Positions 17,937 through 26,938 are shown, counted from the first letter of the stretch. The stretch: 64,000 bases of DNA from Hyphomicrobiales bacterium (GCA_900473795.1 UCMT01000040.1:1-64000), one strand, 5' to 3'. The notes: generated from the sequence alone by a model not told the origin. Translations and numbers: made by a program.

Positions 17937-18221
17937 ACATCGCCTGCGATGCTTGCCACAATTTGAACGTTGGCCTATGCGACGGCCAAGCGCGAAATCT
18001 CCGCGACGCCATCCTCGCGTGTCCGTTGCGGGGATATCACGGGGCAACTATTTCTATGGGCATATGCTAGGCACGCGTGGCGCGAATGGGTTACAGCAGT
18101 CCTATTGCTGCAACAGTCGCCTGACCTATCTACGCGGCTGTAAAGAATATCGAATTTCCCTGGGGGCCGACCGCGGGGATATTCTCGCGGCTGGCCCGAA
18201 AGACTGGAAACGAGCTGAGGC

Positions 18222-19733
18222 ATGAACAGAACGACAGGCACGGATCCGCAGTCTTCGGAGAAAAGCTCCGGCGTATCCCTGCGTGCTGCAAGCGCGCTCG
18301 CCGGCATGCTGCTGCTCGCCGGCTGCCAGTCGGTGATCGAACAGACCTATGAGCCGAAGGTCGCGCCGTCCTCGACACCGCAGATCGTCGAGGAGGTGCA
18401 GAAGAACGACCCGCGCGCCCAGGTCGGCGCCCGCGAGCACCCGCGCATCGTCGCGAGCTATGGCGGCGAATACAAGGACGAGAAGACCGAGCGTCTCGTT
18501 GCCCGCATCACCGGCGCGCTGACGGCGGTGTCGGAAAATCCGAACCAGTCCTACCGCATCACCATCCTCAATTCGCCGGCGATCAACGCGTTTGCGCTGC
18601 CCGGCGGCTATCTCTATGTCACCCGCGGCCTCCTGGCGCTTGCCGATGATGCGTCGGAAGTGGCCGCCGTGCTGTCCCACGAGATGGCGCACGTGACGGC
18701 CAATCACGGCATCGAGCGGCAGCAGCGCGAGGAGGCGGAGGTGATCGCCAGCCGCGTTGTTTCCGAAGTGCTCTCCAGCGATCTCGCCGGCAAGCAGGCG
18801 CTTGCGCGCGGCAAGCTGAGGCTTGCGGCCTTCTCGCGAAACCAGGAACTGCAGGCCGACGTCATCGGCGTGCGGATGCTCGGCGAGGCCGGCTACGATC
18901 CCTATGCCGCCGCCCGTTTCCTCGATGCGATGGCAGCCTATAGCCGCTTTTCCTCGGTCGATCCCGACAGCGACCAGAGCCTCGACTTCCTGTCGAGCCA
19001 TCCGAGCGCGCCGCAGCGCGTCGATCTTGCCCGTCGTCATGCGCGGGCCTTCGGCGCGGAAGGAACGGTCGGCGATCGCGGCCGCGACTATTATCTCGCC
19101 GGCATCGACGGGCTGCTCTACGGCGACAGCCCGCAGGAGGGCTATGTCCGCGGCCAGACGTTCCTGCACGGCAAGCTCGGCATTCGTTTCGACGTGCCGG
19201 CCGGCTTCCAGATCGACAACAAGGCGGAAGCGGTGCTGGCGACCGGACCGGGCGAGGTTGCCATCCGCTTCGATGGCGTCGCCGATACGCAACGCCGCGG
19301 CCTGACCGACTATATCGCCAGCGGCTGGGTCACGGGCCTGCAGCCCGACACCATCCGGCCGATCACGATCAACGGTCTCGAGGCCGCCACGGCGCGCGCC
19401 TCGGCCGAGCGCTGGGACTTCGACGTCACGGTGATCCGCATCGATACGCAGATCTACCGCTTTCTGACGGCTGTACCGAAGGGCGCGCCGAGCCTCGAGC
19501 CGACGGCGGACATCCTGCGGGCCTCCTTCCGCCGCATGACGTCGCAGGAAGCGGCCGCGCTGAAGCCGCTGCGTATCCGCGTCATCACGGCCAAGCCCGG
19601 CGATACGCTGGCGACCCTCTCGGCCCGGATGATGGGCACCGACCGCAAGCTCGATCTCTTCCGCCTGATCAACGCGATGCAGGTGACGTCTACGGTCAAG
19701 CCGGGCGACAGGATCAAGATCATCTCGGAATAA
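18222..19733 (+). CDS. M48-family metalloprotease lipoprotein with LysM domain
   Basis: A 503-residue envelope lipoprotein has lipobox LLAGC (Cys35), zinc site HEMAH (residues 153-157) and third ligand Glu208 in NQELQADVIGVRM, so all M48 catalytic residues are present. A middle domain follows, and the last 50 residues (AKPGDTLATLSARMMG...LINAMQVTSTVKPGDRIKI) form a LysM peptidoglycan-binding module. This architecture is BepA/YfgC-like and suggests quality control of outer-membrane assembly, with LysM anchoring it to the wall. It appears monocistronic. Confidence 0.9.
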   Translation: MNRTTGTDPQSSEKSSGVSLRAASALAGMLLLAGCQSVIEQTYEPKVAPSSTPQIVEEVQKNDPRAQVGAREHPRIVASYGGEYKDEKTERLVARITGALTAVSENPNQSYRITILNSPAINAFALPGGYLYVTRGLLALADDASEVAAVLSHEMAHVTANHGIERQQREEAEVIASRVVSEVLSSDLAGKQALARGKLRLAAFSRNQELQADVIGVRMLGEAGYDPYAAARFLDAMAAYSRFSSVDPDSDQSLDFLSSHPSAPQRVDLARRHARAFGAEGTVGDRGRDYYLAGIDGLLYGDSPQEGYVRGQTFLHGKLGIRFDVPAGFQIDNKAEAVLATGPGEVAIRFDGVADTQRRGLTDYIASGWVTGLQPDTIRPITINGLEAATARASAERWDFDVTVIRIDTQIYRFLTAVPKGAPSLEPTADILRASFRRMTSQEAAALKPLRIRVITAKPGDTLATLSARMMGTDRKLDLFRLINAMQVTSTVKPGDRIKIISE

Positions 19734-19798
19734 GGCAAGCGAGGAAACGGCTCGGTTTTTACCTCGTTTGGATCCGCTGGCCGGGGAACGATTGCCGG

Positions 19799-19969
19799 TT
19801 ATCTGAGGCGCTGATCGATCGGGAGCGTGAGGGACCAGGCGCTTGACCGGTGGACGCGAAGCCGCGGCAAAGGCCCTGCGCAGTCGGGCGTGTCCCCGGG
19901 ATTGGGATAACGTGGATTGCCCCAGCGATCATTGTAGAGGTCCTTGAACAGGCAAGCTATCGGGATCAT
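19799..19969 (-). CDS. Small ORF under LacI-type control, unknown function
   Basis: A 56-codon frame begins MIPIACLFKDLYNDRWGNPR and continues YPNPGDTPDCAGPLPRLR. The ATG at 19969 has GGAG 6 bases upstream. A near-consensus leftward promoter (20029-20056) with palindromic operators leads directly into it, and no other gene lies on that strand before the convergent M48 gene. The C-terminal half is basic and unstructured-looking. I do not recognise the product. It could be a small peptide or a truncated gene. Confidence 0.45.
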   Translation of the reverse strand: MIPIACLFKDLYNDRWGNPRYPNPGDTPDCAGPLPRLRVHRSSAWSLTLPIDQRLR

Positions 19970-19982
19970 GACGTTCTCCATA

Positions 19983-19996
19983 TTGAATCGATTCAA
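19983..19996. promoter_or_regulatory. LacI-type operator 1
   Basis: TTGAATCGATTCAA is a perfect 14-bp palindrome. It is in the leader of the leftward small ORF and matches the operators at 20015-20028 and 20062-20075. Confidence 0.7.
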
Positions 19997-20014
19997 GAAT
20001 CGAATGCGGAAGAT

Positions 20015-20028
20015 TTGAACCGATTCAA
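20015..20028. promoter_or_regulatory. LacI-type operator 2
   Basis: TTGAACCGATTCAA differs from operator 1 by one base and directly abuts the -10 box of the leftward promoter, the position expected to block initiation. Confidence 0.7.
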
Positions 20029-20056
20029 AATTTACGCGCTAACGGCAAAATGTCAA
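20029..20056 (-). promoter_or_regulatory. Leftward promoter between lacI and the small ORF
   Basis: On the minus strand TTGACA (20051-20056) and TAAATT (20029-20034) are 16 bp apart. The transcript would run away from lacI towards the 56-codon ORF. Confidence 0.6.
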
Positions 20057-20061
20057 GAGAT

Positions 20062-20075
20062 TTGAATCGATACAA
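20062..20075. promoter_or_regulatory. LacI-type operator 3, at the lacI promoter
   Basis: TTGAATCGATACAA is a one-mismatch copy and contains TACAAT (20071-20076), a good -10 box for lacI itself. This implies autoregulation. I see no convincing -35 box for that direction. Confidence 0.65.
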
Positions 20076-20120
20076 TCTTCTGATAGGGTGAGGTTGGTTT
20101 GCACAGCTGCGGGAGGTACC

Positions 20121-21179
20121 TTGACAAAGGGGCATGTAAGACTGGCTGATGTCGCCAAGGCGGCCGGTGTATCGCAGGGGACGGCGTCGAACGTTTTCAG
20201 CCGGCCAGAGGTGGTACGCGAAGAAGTCCGCGAGCGGGTGCTCGGGATCGCCAGGACGCTCGGCTATAACGGCCCGGACATCAAAGGGCGCTTGCTGAGG
20301 GCCGGGCGCGTCAACGCCATCGGCGTCGCTTCGGTCGAGCCGCTGGCGTATTTCTTTGAGGATCCGTGGGCGCGGGCGCTGATGACGAAGATCGCGGCGG
20401 TGTGCGACGCCACCGGCACCGGCATCGCACTGGTGTCGGCGCAGAACCAGCAAAAACTGGCCTGGAACATCAACAGCGCGCTTGTCGATGGTTTCATCCT
20501 GTTGTGCGTGGAAGGCGGTGAAAGGCTCGTCGAACTGACAAGGCGGCGACAGTTGCCGTTCATCGCCCTGGCGCTCGGCGGCGCGGACACCTCGATCCCG
20601 GTGATCGGCATCGATAACCTTGCTGGCGCAGCCATGGCAGCGCGATATCTGGCGGATCTCGGGCATCGCCGGTTTGCCGTTCTGGCAATAGACCATTTTG
20701 ACGAGCACGTCGGGGCGACAGGGCCAGGGCCTGCGGCTCGATCCTTGAAATCGACGTCGCGCGACCGCTTGCTCGGCTATTGGCAGACCTTGGCGGAGTT
20801 CGGCATCGAGCGCGAAAGCGTGCCTGTGCACGGCACCCGCAGCGATCGATCGAGCGTCGATACGGCGCTCAATGCCCTGTTTGCAGCACCGCAGCCCCCG
20901 ACGGCCATCCTGGCGATGTCCGACCGCATTGCTCTCTTTGCCATGCAATGGCTCACCGAGCGTGGCATCGAGGTGCCGGGCGATGTCTCCGTGATCGGCT
21001 TTGATGGCGTCCCAGAAGCCGCAACGGCTGAGCCGGGGCTGACGACCATTGCACAACCGTTTGATGAGATTGCGCGCAGGGCGGTAAGCGCCATCCTTGA
21101 CGACGCATTGCCCGACGCGCAGGAAACCCTCGACGTGACGCTGGTTATCCGGGACAGCACCGCACCCCCACGGTCATAG
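20121..21179 (+). CDS. LacI/GalR-family transcriptional regulator
   Basis: The helix-turn-helix VRLADVAKAAGVSQGTASNVFSRPEVV at the N-terminus is followed by a periplasmic-binding-protein-like sensor domain with DGFILLC, SIPVIGIDN and VSVIGFDG segments. The TTG at 20121 follows GGGAGG by 4 bases and puts the DNA-binding domain at the very N-terminus (352 residues). A GTG at 20088 would add 11 unlikely residues. Three matching palindromes upstream are its probable sites. The inducer, presumably a sugar, is unknown, and no sugar catabolic gene is adjacent. Confidence 0.88.
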   Translation: MTKGHVRLADVAKAAGVSQGTASNVFSRPEVVREEVRERVLGIARTLGYNGPDIKGRLLRAGRVNAIGVASVEPLAYFFEDPWARALMTKIAAVCDATGTGIALVSAQNQQKLAWNINSALVDGFILLCVEGGERLVELTRRRQLPFIALALGGADTSIPVIGIDNLAGAAMAARYLADLGHRRFAVLAIDHFDEHVGATGPGPAARSLKSTSRDRLLGYWQTLAEFGIERESVPVHGTRSDRSSVDTALNALFAAPQPPTAILAMSDRIALFAMQWLTERGIEVPGDVSVIGFDGVPEAATAEPGLTTIAQPFDEIARRAVSAILDDALPDAQETLDVTLVIRDSTAPPRS

Positions 21180-21252
21180 CAGCGCGGCAGGTTTTCCCGC
21201 GCTTTCCACACGACCGTGTCGCACGTCGGCGCCTGGCGCGCCGGGACGCCGC

Positions 21253-22119
21253 TCAATGCGGCAGCGTCGCCAGCACCGGGGCTTCCGCGACAAGCGCGAT
21301 CCTGAGCTTTTCCAGCGCCCGGGTCTCGATCTGGCGGACGCGCTCCTTCGAGATGCCGAGATCGGCGCCCAGCTCTTCGAGGGTGGCGCTGTCTTCCGAC
21401 AGGCGGCGGGCGCGGATGATTTTCATTTCCCGCTCGTTTAGCTGGCAAAGCGCATGGCTGAGCCAGATACGCCGCCGCTCCTGATCGATTATCTCGGAAA
21501 CCTGCTCGTCCGGCAACGGCGCATCGCTGGCGAGAAGGTCGAGCCGCTCGCCGCTGTCGGCATCGCCCGACGAGATCGGCGCCTGCAGCGAGGCGTCATT
21601 GCTGGAAAGCCGGGCATCCATCGTCTGTACGTCGGCGAGGCTGACGCCGAGCGCCAGGGCGATTTCCTCGTGCACGGCGCGGGCCGTCAGCTGCCGGTCG
21701 CCCTGGGCGAGCTTGGCGCGCAGACGGCGCAGGTTGAAGAACAGGGCCTTCTGCGCCGAAGACGTGCCGCCGCGCACGATCGACCAGTTGCGCAGCACGT
21801 AATCCTGCATCGAGGCGCGGATCCACCAGCTGGCATAGGTCGAGAACCGCACCTCGCGGCTGGGTTCGAAGCGGGCGGCGGCTTCCAAGAGGCCGATATG
21901 GCCTTCCTGGACCAGATCGCTCATCGGCAGGCCGAAATTGCGGAATTTCGCCGCCATCGAGATCACCAGACGCATATGGGCCATGGCGATCTTGTTGCGG
22001 GCCTCCTGATCGTTGTGGTCCTTCCACGCCAGCGCCAAAGCCTGCTCCTCGTCCCGTTCGAGATAGGGAGCCGCCATTGCGATCTTGATCATGCGCCTGT
22101 CTGCTGAGAGGTTTTTCAT
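21253..22119 (-). CDS. rpoH2: RNA polymerase sigma factor RpoH2 (sigma-32 family)
   Basis: The 288-residue protein has region 2 (MSDLVQEGHIGLLEAAARFEP, FSTYASWWIRASMQDYVLRNWSIV), the RpoH box QKALFFNLRR, and region 4 with LEELGADLGISKERVRQIETRALEKLR. It directs polymerase to heat and oxidative stress promoters. Rhizobia carry two RpoH proteins, and I assign the second type from the upstream EcfG-type promoter (22317-22341) and sequence character. The ATG at 22119 has GGAG 8 bases upstream, preferred over the ATG at 22140. Confidence 0.88.
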   Translation of the reverse strand: MKNLSADRRMIKIAMAAPYLERDEEQALALAWKDHNDQEARNKIAMAHMRLVISMAAKFRNFGLPMSDLVQEGHIGLLEAAARFEPSREVRFSTYASWWIRASMQDYVLRNWSIVRGGTSSAQKALFFNLRRLRAKLAQGDRQLTARAVHEEIALALGVSLADVQTMDARLSSNDASLQAPISSGDADSGERLDLLASDAPLPDEQVSEIIDQERRRIWLSHALCQLNEREMKIIRARRLSEDSATLEELGADLGISKERVRQIETRALEKLRIALVAEAPVLATLPH

Positions 22120-22316
22120 CGGCTGCTCCATGAGGGGCACAAGGGTGTGCCGCTGAACGATAAGTCGATCGTGTTTCGGGATTTCCGCTGCCTGAGCTTG
22201 ACCAGCATTCGAAACGCCCTACTTCCCTGCCTAGAAGCCGAGGCCGGAAGAAAGGGCCGCGGTGGTGATGGTCCCGCTCCGCAACGACATGCGCAAGCCG
22301 GGACTGAACGTGTCAA

Positions 22317-22341
22317 AACGCGCGGGGAGCGGAAAAGTTCC
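22317..22341 (-). promoter_or_regulatory. EcfG-type general stress promoter of rpoH2
   Basis: On the minus strand GGAAC (22337-22341) and CGTT (22317-22320) are 16 bp apart, the consensus spacing for EcfG/RpoE2 promoters in alphaproteobacteria. It lies 198 bases upstream of rpoH2, a known member of this regulon in Sinorhizobium. Confidence 0.7.
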
Positions 22342-22503
22342 ATGCTGCGTTGCCGTATTTTGCGGCGGCGCGCGTTTTTCTGCGCGTGAGTTTCCAAAAA
22401 ATTCGAAGACGATGACGCACCGCTCGAAGCGTTTCGCGGGTGGGCGACGACGCGCCTTATTTGTTGTGCGTTGTTGTGCGCTGCAGTTTTTGCCGCTTGC
22501 CGG

Positions 22504-22528
22504 AAAAGTTAAAAAAGCGTTAACTTTT
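22504..22528. promoter_or_regulatory. Inverted repeat upstream of the GNAT gene
   Basis: AAAAGTTAA and TTAACTTTT are perfect 9-bp arms around a 7-base spacer, 91 bases before the GNAT start. It could bind a regulator. Apart from this and the rpoH2 promoter, the 500-base gap 22120-22619 shows no gene. Confidence 0.35.
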
Positions 22529-22619
22529 GATGGTTGTCCCCATAAGTTGCCTGTGAGTTCGTTAAAGACAGGGCTTGGGCGGGATTCCTGTTTGCTCGGC
22601 ACAGGTCTAGAGTCGCGAT

Positions 22620-23126
22620 ATGAAAACACTATCCATCGAGGTGCGGCCCGGTGAACCAAGAGATGCCACGTCCATCTCGGACGTGCACCGCGTCTCCTGG
22701 CTCCAGGCCTATGGCGGGCTCATTCCGCACAAGCCGCTGAACCAGATGGTGGACCGGCGCGATCATACGTGGTGGCGCAAGGCCACGCGGGGTCCCTCGA
22801 CCTTGCTCGTCATCGAGGTGGCCGGCGTCATCGCCGGTTATGCAACGCTCGGCCTCAACCGCGCCCGTGCCCTGCCGCAGGAAGGCGAGGTCTACGAGAT
22901 CTACCTGCGGCCGGAATATCAGGGCATCGGGCTCGGCCGCATCCTGTTCGGCGAAGCCAAGAGCCTGCTGAAATCCCTCGGCTGCCAGGGCCTTGTCGTC
23001 TGGTGCCTGGAAGACAGCCATCATGCCGACCGTTTCTTCCGCATGGCCGGCGGCCACGACGTCTGCGAGGGGATGGAGGATTTCGGCGGCAAGAGCCTCA
23101 AGAAGATCGGCTATATCTGGGACTGA
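22620..23126 (+). CDS. GNAT-family N-acetyltransferase
   Basis: The 168-residue protein shows the acetyl-CoA loop LRPEYQGIGLGRILFGEAKSLLKSLG (Q-x-x-G-x-G) preceded by the strand VYEIYLRP, and a C-terminal ADRFFRMAGGHDV segment usual for the fold. It moves an acetyl group to an amine of an unidentified substrate. It is divergent from rpoH2 and its end lies 6 bases from the convergent hypothetical gene. Confidence 0.85.
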   Translation: MKTLSIEVRPGEPRDATSISDVHRVSWLQAYGGLIPHKPLNQMVDRRDHTWWRKATRGPSTLLVIEVAGVIAGYATLGLNRARALPQEGEVYEIYLRPEYQGIGLGRILFGEAKSLLKSLGCQGLVVWCLEDSHHADRFFRMAGGHDVCEGMEDFGGKSLKKIGYIWD

Positions 23127-23132
23127 ACCGCG

Positions 23133-23747
23133 CTACTCCGGGAAAACGCGCGTCGGCTCGGCTGCCGTCGGTCCGCGAACTCCGGCAAAATCGGCCTTGT
23201 CCGTACCACAGACGAAACCATCCGCCTTCGTATCGGCGATCTGTCGGGCAAGCGTGTTGGGCTCCGGATTGGCAAGCGCATCGACATAACCGACGACGCA
23301 GCCCATCCCGTCTTGCCCTGCCACTTTCGACACGACGAGAACCTGGCCCTTGACCTTCGGCGACGGTTCGCCGGTGGCTGGATCGACATTCTCGAGGAAC
23401 CACCGGAGAATGGTCGCCGTCGGCTTGCCGTCTGGACCGAGCCGCCATTCGATCTTTTGCCCGGCGTGATTGAACGGTTCGAAGCTTTCGAAGACGCCGT
23501 CGATATAGGCCTGGCTGGCGTGACCGTAGAGGATGCTCTGCCGCAGATCGCCTTCCTTGAAGTAGACCGCGTAGTCCATCAGGCCCTTGCACTGGAGCGA
23601 AATGCTGCCGCCTTCGACGTCTTCCGGCGAAAGCGTCTTGCAGTGATCGGTGTCCAAATCGGTGTAGGCGCTGTCATTGGCCCGGGCGGTGGCCGGCGTC
23701 AGCGCCATGAGAAGGATCAGCGGAATTGTGCGTGCGTGCGATATCAT
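23133..23747 (-). CDS. Secreted hypothetical protein
   Basis: The 204-residue product begins with a clear signal peptide (MISHARTIPLILLMALTPATARA). The mature part has several cysteines (HCKTL, LQCKGL, MGCVVGY, FVCGT) that could form disulfides in the periplasm, and segments such as GQKIEWRLGPDGKPTATILRWF suggest a compact beta-rich fold. I do not recognise a family. It stands alone, with ppa starting 150 bases away on the other strand. Confidence 0.7.
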   Translation of the reverse strand: MISHARTIPLILLMALTPATARANDSAYTDLDTDHCKTLSPEDVEGGSISLQCKGLMDYAVYFKEGDLRQSILYGHASQAYIDGVFESFEPFNHAGQKIEWRLGPDGKPTATILRWFLENVDPATGEPSPKVKGQVLVVSKVAGQDGMGCVVGYVDALANPEPNTLARQIADTKADGFVCGTDKADFAGVRGPTAAEPTRVFPE

Positions 23748-23897
23748 CAGCGCTCCTCATACCCGGTTACGTTCCGGCAGCTGCGATTATTTGCTTAAAG
23801 GTCGCATTTTTCCGCTCATGACGAAAGTAATGTTGCGCCGCGGCATGTTTCCCTTTATCGGACTCGCCAGCCAAACTCAGACCCCCTGGGAGAAAAC

Positions 23898-24431
23898 ATG
23901 CGTATTGATGCAATTTCGATCGGCAAGAATCCGCCTGAAGATGTCAACGTGATCGTCGAGGTTCCGGTTGGCGGCCATCCGATCAAGTACGAGATGGACA
24001 AGGAAGCCGGCACGCTGGTGGTCGACCGTTTCCTCTATACGCCGATGACCTATCCGGGCAATTACGGCTTCGTGCCGCACACGCTGTCGGATGACGGCGA
24101 CCCGATCGACGTTCTGATCGCCTCGACCCGTCCGCTGGTTCCGGGCTGCGTCATCAACGTTCGCCCGATCGGCGTGATGATGATGGAAGACAATTCCGGC
24201 AAGGACGAAAAGGTCATTGCCGTGCCGAACTATCACCTCACCAAGCGCTACGACAAGGTGAAGGACTATACCGACCTGCCGGAGATCACCCTGCAGCAGA
24301 TCGAGCACTTCTTCGAGCACTACAAGGATCTGGAGCCCGGCAAGTGGGTGAAGATCTTCGGCTGGAAGGATGCGACGGTCGCCAAGCAGCTGATCACCGA
24401 AGCCATCGAGCGCGCCAAGACGGCGAAGTAA
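23898..24431 (+). CDS. ppa: Inorganic pyrophosphatase, soluble family I
   Basis: The 177-residue enzyme hydrolyses pyrophosphate in the cytoplasm, pulling biosynthetic reactions forward. Family marks are [34 protein letters not shown], the metal-binding DDGDPIDVL with its aspartates, and [24 protein letters not shown] precedes the ATG by 6 bases. It ends in a strong bidirectional terminator. Confidence 0.96.
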   Translation: MRIDAISIGKNPPEDVNVIVEVPVGGHPIKYEMDKEAGTLVVDRFLYTPMTYPGNYGFVPHTLSDDGDPIDVLIASTRPLVPGCVINVRPIGVMMMEDNSGKDEKVIAVPNYHLTKRYDKVKDYTDLPEITLQQIEHFFEHYKDLEPGKWVKIFGWKDATVAKQLITEAIERAKTAK

Positions 24432-24462
24432 ACGACGGGCTGAGCAAGCGCGCAACGCAAAT

Positions 24463-24498
24463 AAAAACCTCCGGATCGTGACGATCCGGAGGTTTTTT
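24463..24498. terminator. Bidirectional terminator between ppa and yggT
   Basis: CCTCCGGATCGT and ACGATCCGGAGG are perfect arms (24468-24492) flanked by AAAAA on the left and TTTTTT on the right, so it can end both convergent transcripts. Confidence 0.9.
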
Positions 24499-24520
24499 GT
24501 TGTCTGCGAGAAAGGCCGGT

Positions 24521-24814
24521 TCAGCTAAGCAGGGCGGCGGCGACGGTCGTGTTCAGGAAATACCAGATGAAATAGAGGATGACCAAAACCACCAGCGGCG
24601 ACAGGTCGACGCCGCCCATGTCCGGCAGGACGCGGCGGATCGGGCGGTAGAGCGGCTCGGTCAGCTGGTAGAGCGAGCGACCGATCATGTTGATGGCGTT
24701 GTTGTTCACGTTGATCACGTTGAACGCGTAGAGCCAGGAAAAGATGGCCGAGGCGATGACCAAGAACCACGCAATGTTGATGATGAAATTCAGGGTCGCA
24801 ATGACAGCAAGCAT
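24521..24814 (-). CDS. YggT-family membrane protein
   Basis: The 97-residue protein has two hydrophobic helices (ATLNFIINIAWFLVIASAIFSW and SPLVVLVILYFIWYFL). Between them is the YggT motif SLYQLTEPLYRPIRRVLPDMGGVDLSP. The family has been linked to osmotic tolerance and cell division in various bacteria, but its molecular role is not settled. The ATG at 24814 is preferred for GGAG 6 bases upstream. The frame extends 49 codons further without a supporting site. Confidence 0.85.
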   Translation of the reverse strand: MLAVIATLNFIINIAWFLVIASAIFSWLYAFNVINVNNNAINMIGRSLYQLTEPLYRPIRRVLPDMGGVDLSPLVVLVILYFIWYFLNTTVAAALLS

Positions 24815-24947
24815 GCCGGTCTCCAATTCGTTGTTGACAGACATGTAGACATTGGCGACTAAACCGGCAAGTCCGTGCTTTGCGCGGGGCCAAACATGTT
24901 TAATACGGCGGAGCTCTTCTCCGGCCGCTCTTCGGAAAGATCGCCGC

Positions 24948-26189
24948 ATGTCAACCATCAAGGGTGCTGACCGGTTCGCCGCATTCCGGCATGTCTCCTA
25001 CGCCCGCTTCTTCTTCGCCCGCTTTCTCGCCTCCTTCGCCATCCAGATCGTCAGCGTCTCGGTCGGCTGGCAGATGTACGCGCAGACGCAGAACACGCTC
25101 TATCTCGGCCTGATCGGTCTCTTCCAGTTCCTGCCGTCGCTCCTTCTTATCCTGGTCACGGGTTCGGTGGCTGACCGTCATAGCCGCCGGGCGATCGTTT
25201 CGATCTGCATGATCATCAGCGCCCTCTGCGCGGCGGCTCTTTTAGGGTTGACGATCGCCGATGCGTTCTCGCCGTGGCCGGTCTTTGCCATCCTGGTCGT
25301 CTTCGGCATCGAGCGCGCCTTCATGGCGCCGGCGGTGCAGTCGCTCGCGCCCAATCTCGTTCCGGCCCATGACCTGTCCAATGCGATCGCCTGGAACTCG
25401 TCCTCCTGGCAGACGGCGGCCATCCTCGGTCCGGTCGCCGGCGGTCTGCTTTACGGTCTCAGCGCCATCGTCGCCTATTCGGTCGCGCTTGCCTTCCTCG
25501 TTCTGGCGGCCATCCTCGTCTTCATGATCGAAAAGCCGGCGCAGCACAGCCTGAGCGAGCCGCGCGACTGGACCTCGGTTCTTGCCGGGTTCAAGTTCAT
25601 CCGCACGGAAAAGGTCGTGCTGGGCGCGATCTCGCTCGATCTGTTTGCCGTTCTGCTCGGCGGCGCCGTGGCGCTGATGCCGGTCTTTGCCAGCGAGATC
25701 CTGGTGCTCGGCCCCTTCGGCCTCGGCCTGCTCAGGGCGGCGCCCGGCATCGGCGCGATCCTCGTCGCCATCACGCTTGCGGCCTATCCGATCCGCCACA
25801 ATGCCGGCGTGCTGATGTTTGCCGGTGTCGCGCTGTTCGGCATCGGCACGGTGGTCTTCGGCCTGTCCAAGGTCGCCTGGCTGTCGATCGCAGCGCTGAT
25901 GCTGATGGGCGGGGCAGACATGATCTCGGTCTATGTGCGCGAGACGCTGATTGCGCTGTGGACGCCGGATGCCGTGCGCGGCCGCGTGAATGCCGTCAAC
26001 ATGGTGTTCGTCGGTGCCTCGAACGAGCTTGGCGAGTTCCGGGCGGGTACCATGGCGCATGTCATCGGCGCGGTTCCCGCCGTGGTGGTCGGCGGCATTG
26101 GCACGCTGGCCGTCGCCGTCATCTGGGCGCTCGGCTTCCCGCAGTTGCGCAAGATCGATTCGCTCGAAGCACCCAAGCAGAGGGCCTGA
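24948..26189 (+). CDS. MFS transporter, EntS-like
   Basis: The 413-residue protein has about 12 membrane helices, with motif A-like GSVADRHSRRAIV and the EntS/MFS_3 pattern RAFMAPAVQSLAPNLVPAHDLSNAIAWNSSSWQTAAILGPVAGGLLYG. The group exports siderophores or other small molecules. The substrate is not evident here, since no siderophore biosynthesis genes are nearby. The ATG at 24948 has GGAAAGA upstream. An upstream extension to 24852 crosses the yggT promoter region. Confidence 0.87.
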   Translation: MSTIKGADRFAAFRHVSYARFFFARFLASFAIQIVSVSVGWQMYAQTQNTLYLGLIGLFQFLPSLLLILVTGSVADRHSRRAIVSICMIISALCAAALLGLTIADAFSPWPVFAILVVFGIERAFMAPAVQSLAPNLVPAHDLSNAIAWNSSSWQTAAILGPVAGGLLYGLSAIVAYSVALAFLVLAAILVFMIEKPAQHSLSEPRDWTSVLAGFKFIRTEKVVLGAISLDLFAVLLGGAVALMPVFASEILVLGPFGLGLLRAAPGIGAILVAITLAAYPIRHNAGVLMFAGVALFGIGTVVFGLSKVAWLSIAALMLMGGADMISVYVRETLIALWTPDAVRGRVNAVNMVFVGASNELGEFRAGTMAHVIGAVPAVVVGGIGTLAVAVIWALGFPQLRKIDSLEAPKQRA

Positions 26190-26193
26190 TCGG

Positions 26194-26937
26194 TCAGGCC
26201 GCCATGGTCTCGCCCTGGCGCTGGAAGATGTGGGTGAGGAAGCGGTCCATCCAGTCGCGCAGAGGGCCGTCATGGTCCATCCGGCCTTCCAGATGCGCGC
26301 GGCCGACCTGCGCGCCGGGCAGTTCGAAGCGGTGGGCGCCGTGCACGACCCAGCGGTGCATCATCGCCCGCGTCAATTCGCCGTGAAACTGGATGCCCCA
26401 GGCATTCTCGCCACAGCGGAAGGCCTGGTTGGGATAGGTGCTGCCGGAAGCGAGCAGTTCGGCGCCGACCGGCAGATCGAACCCTTCCCGGTGGAACTGG
26501 TAGACCATCGATGGCCATTCCATCAGCGCGCGGCCCTTTTCGGTCGCTTCCAGCGGATACCAGCCGATTTCGGTCAGCCCCTCATGATGCGGCGCGACGA
26601 CGCCACCCAAATGCCGGACCAGCATCTGGGCGCCGAGGCAGATACCGAGGAACGGCTTGTTTTCCGACAGCGGCACGGAGAGCCAGTCGATCTCGCGGCG
26701 GATGAAATCCTCGTCGCCATTGGCGCTCATCGGTCCGCCGAAGACGACGGCGCCGGCGTGTTCTTCGAGCGTTGCCGGCAGTGTATCGCCGAGCGCCGGG
26801 CGGCGGATGTCGAGGCGGAAGCCTTTCTCCAGCAGCAGATGACCGACCCGGCCGGGGCTGGAGTGTTCCTGATGCAGGATGATCAGGACCGGTTTTCGCG
26901 TGGTGCGCGTATAGAACGTGCGGTCGTCGAAAAGCAT
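26194..26937 (-). CDS. Class I glutamine amidotransferase-like protein
   Basis: The 247-residue protein has the GATase triad context: Cys in FLGICLGAQML and His/Glu in WGIQFHGELT, plus VVFGGPMSANGD. It resembles stand-alone GMP-synthase-like amidotransferases, which hydrolyse glutamine or gamma-glutamyl compounds. The acceptor is unknown. It starts about where terB ends upstream on the same strand, so both are likely one transcript. It is convergent with the MFS gene. Confidence 0.85.
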   Translation of the reverse strand: MLFDDRTFYTRTTRKPVLIILHQEHSSPGRVGHLLLEKGFRLDIRRPALGDTLPATLEEHAGAVVFGGPMSANGDEDFIRREIDWLSVPLSENKPFLGICLGAQMLVRHLGGVVAPHHEGLTEIGWYPLEATEKGRALMEWPSMVYQFHREGFDLPVGAELLASGSTYPNQAFRCGENAWGIQFHGELTRAMMHRWVVHGAHRFELPGAQVGRAHLEGRMDHDGPLRDWMDRFLTHIFQRQGETMAA

Positions 26938-26938
26938 C

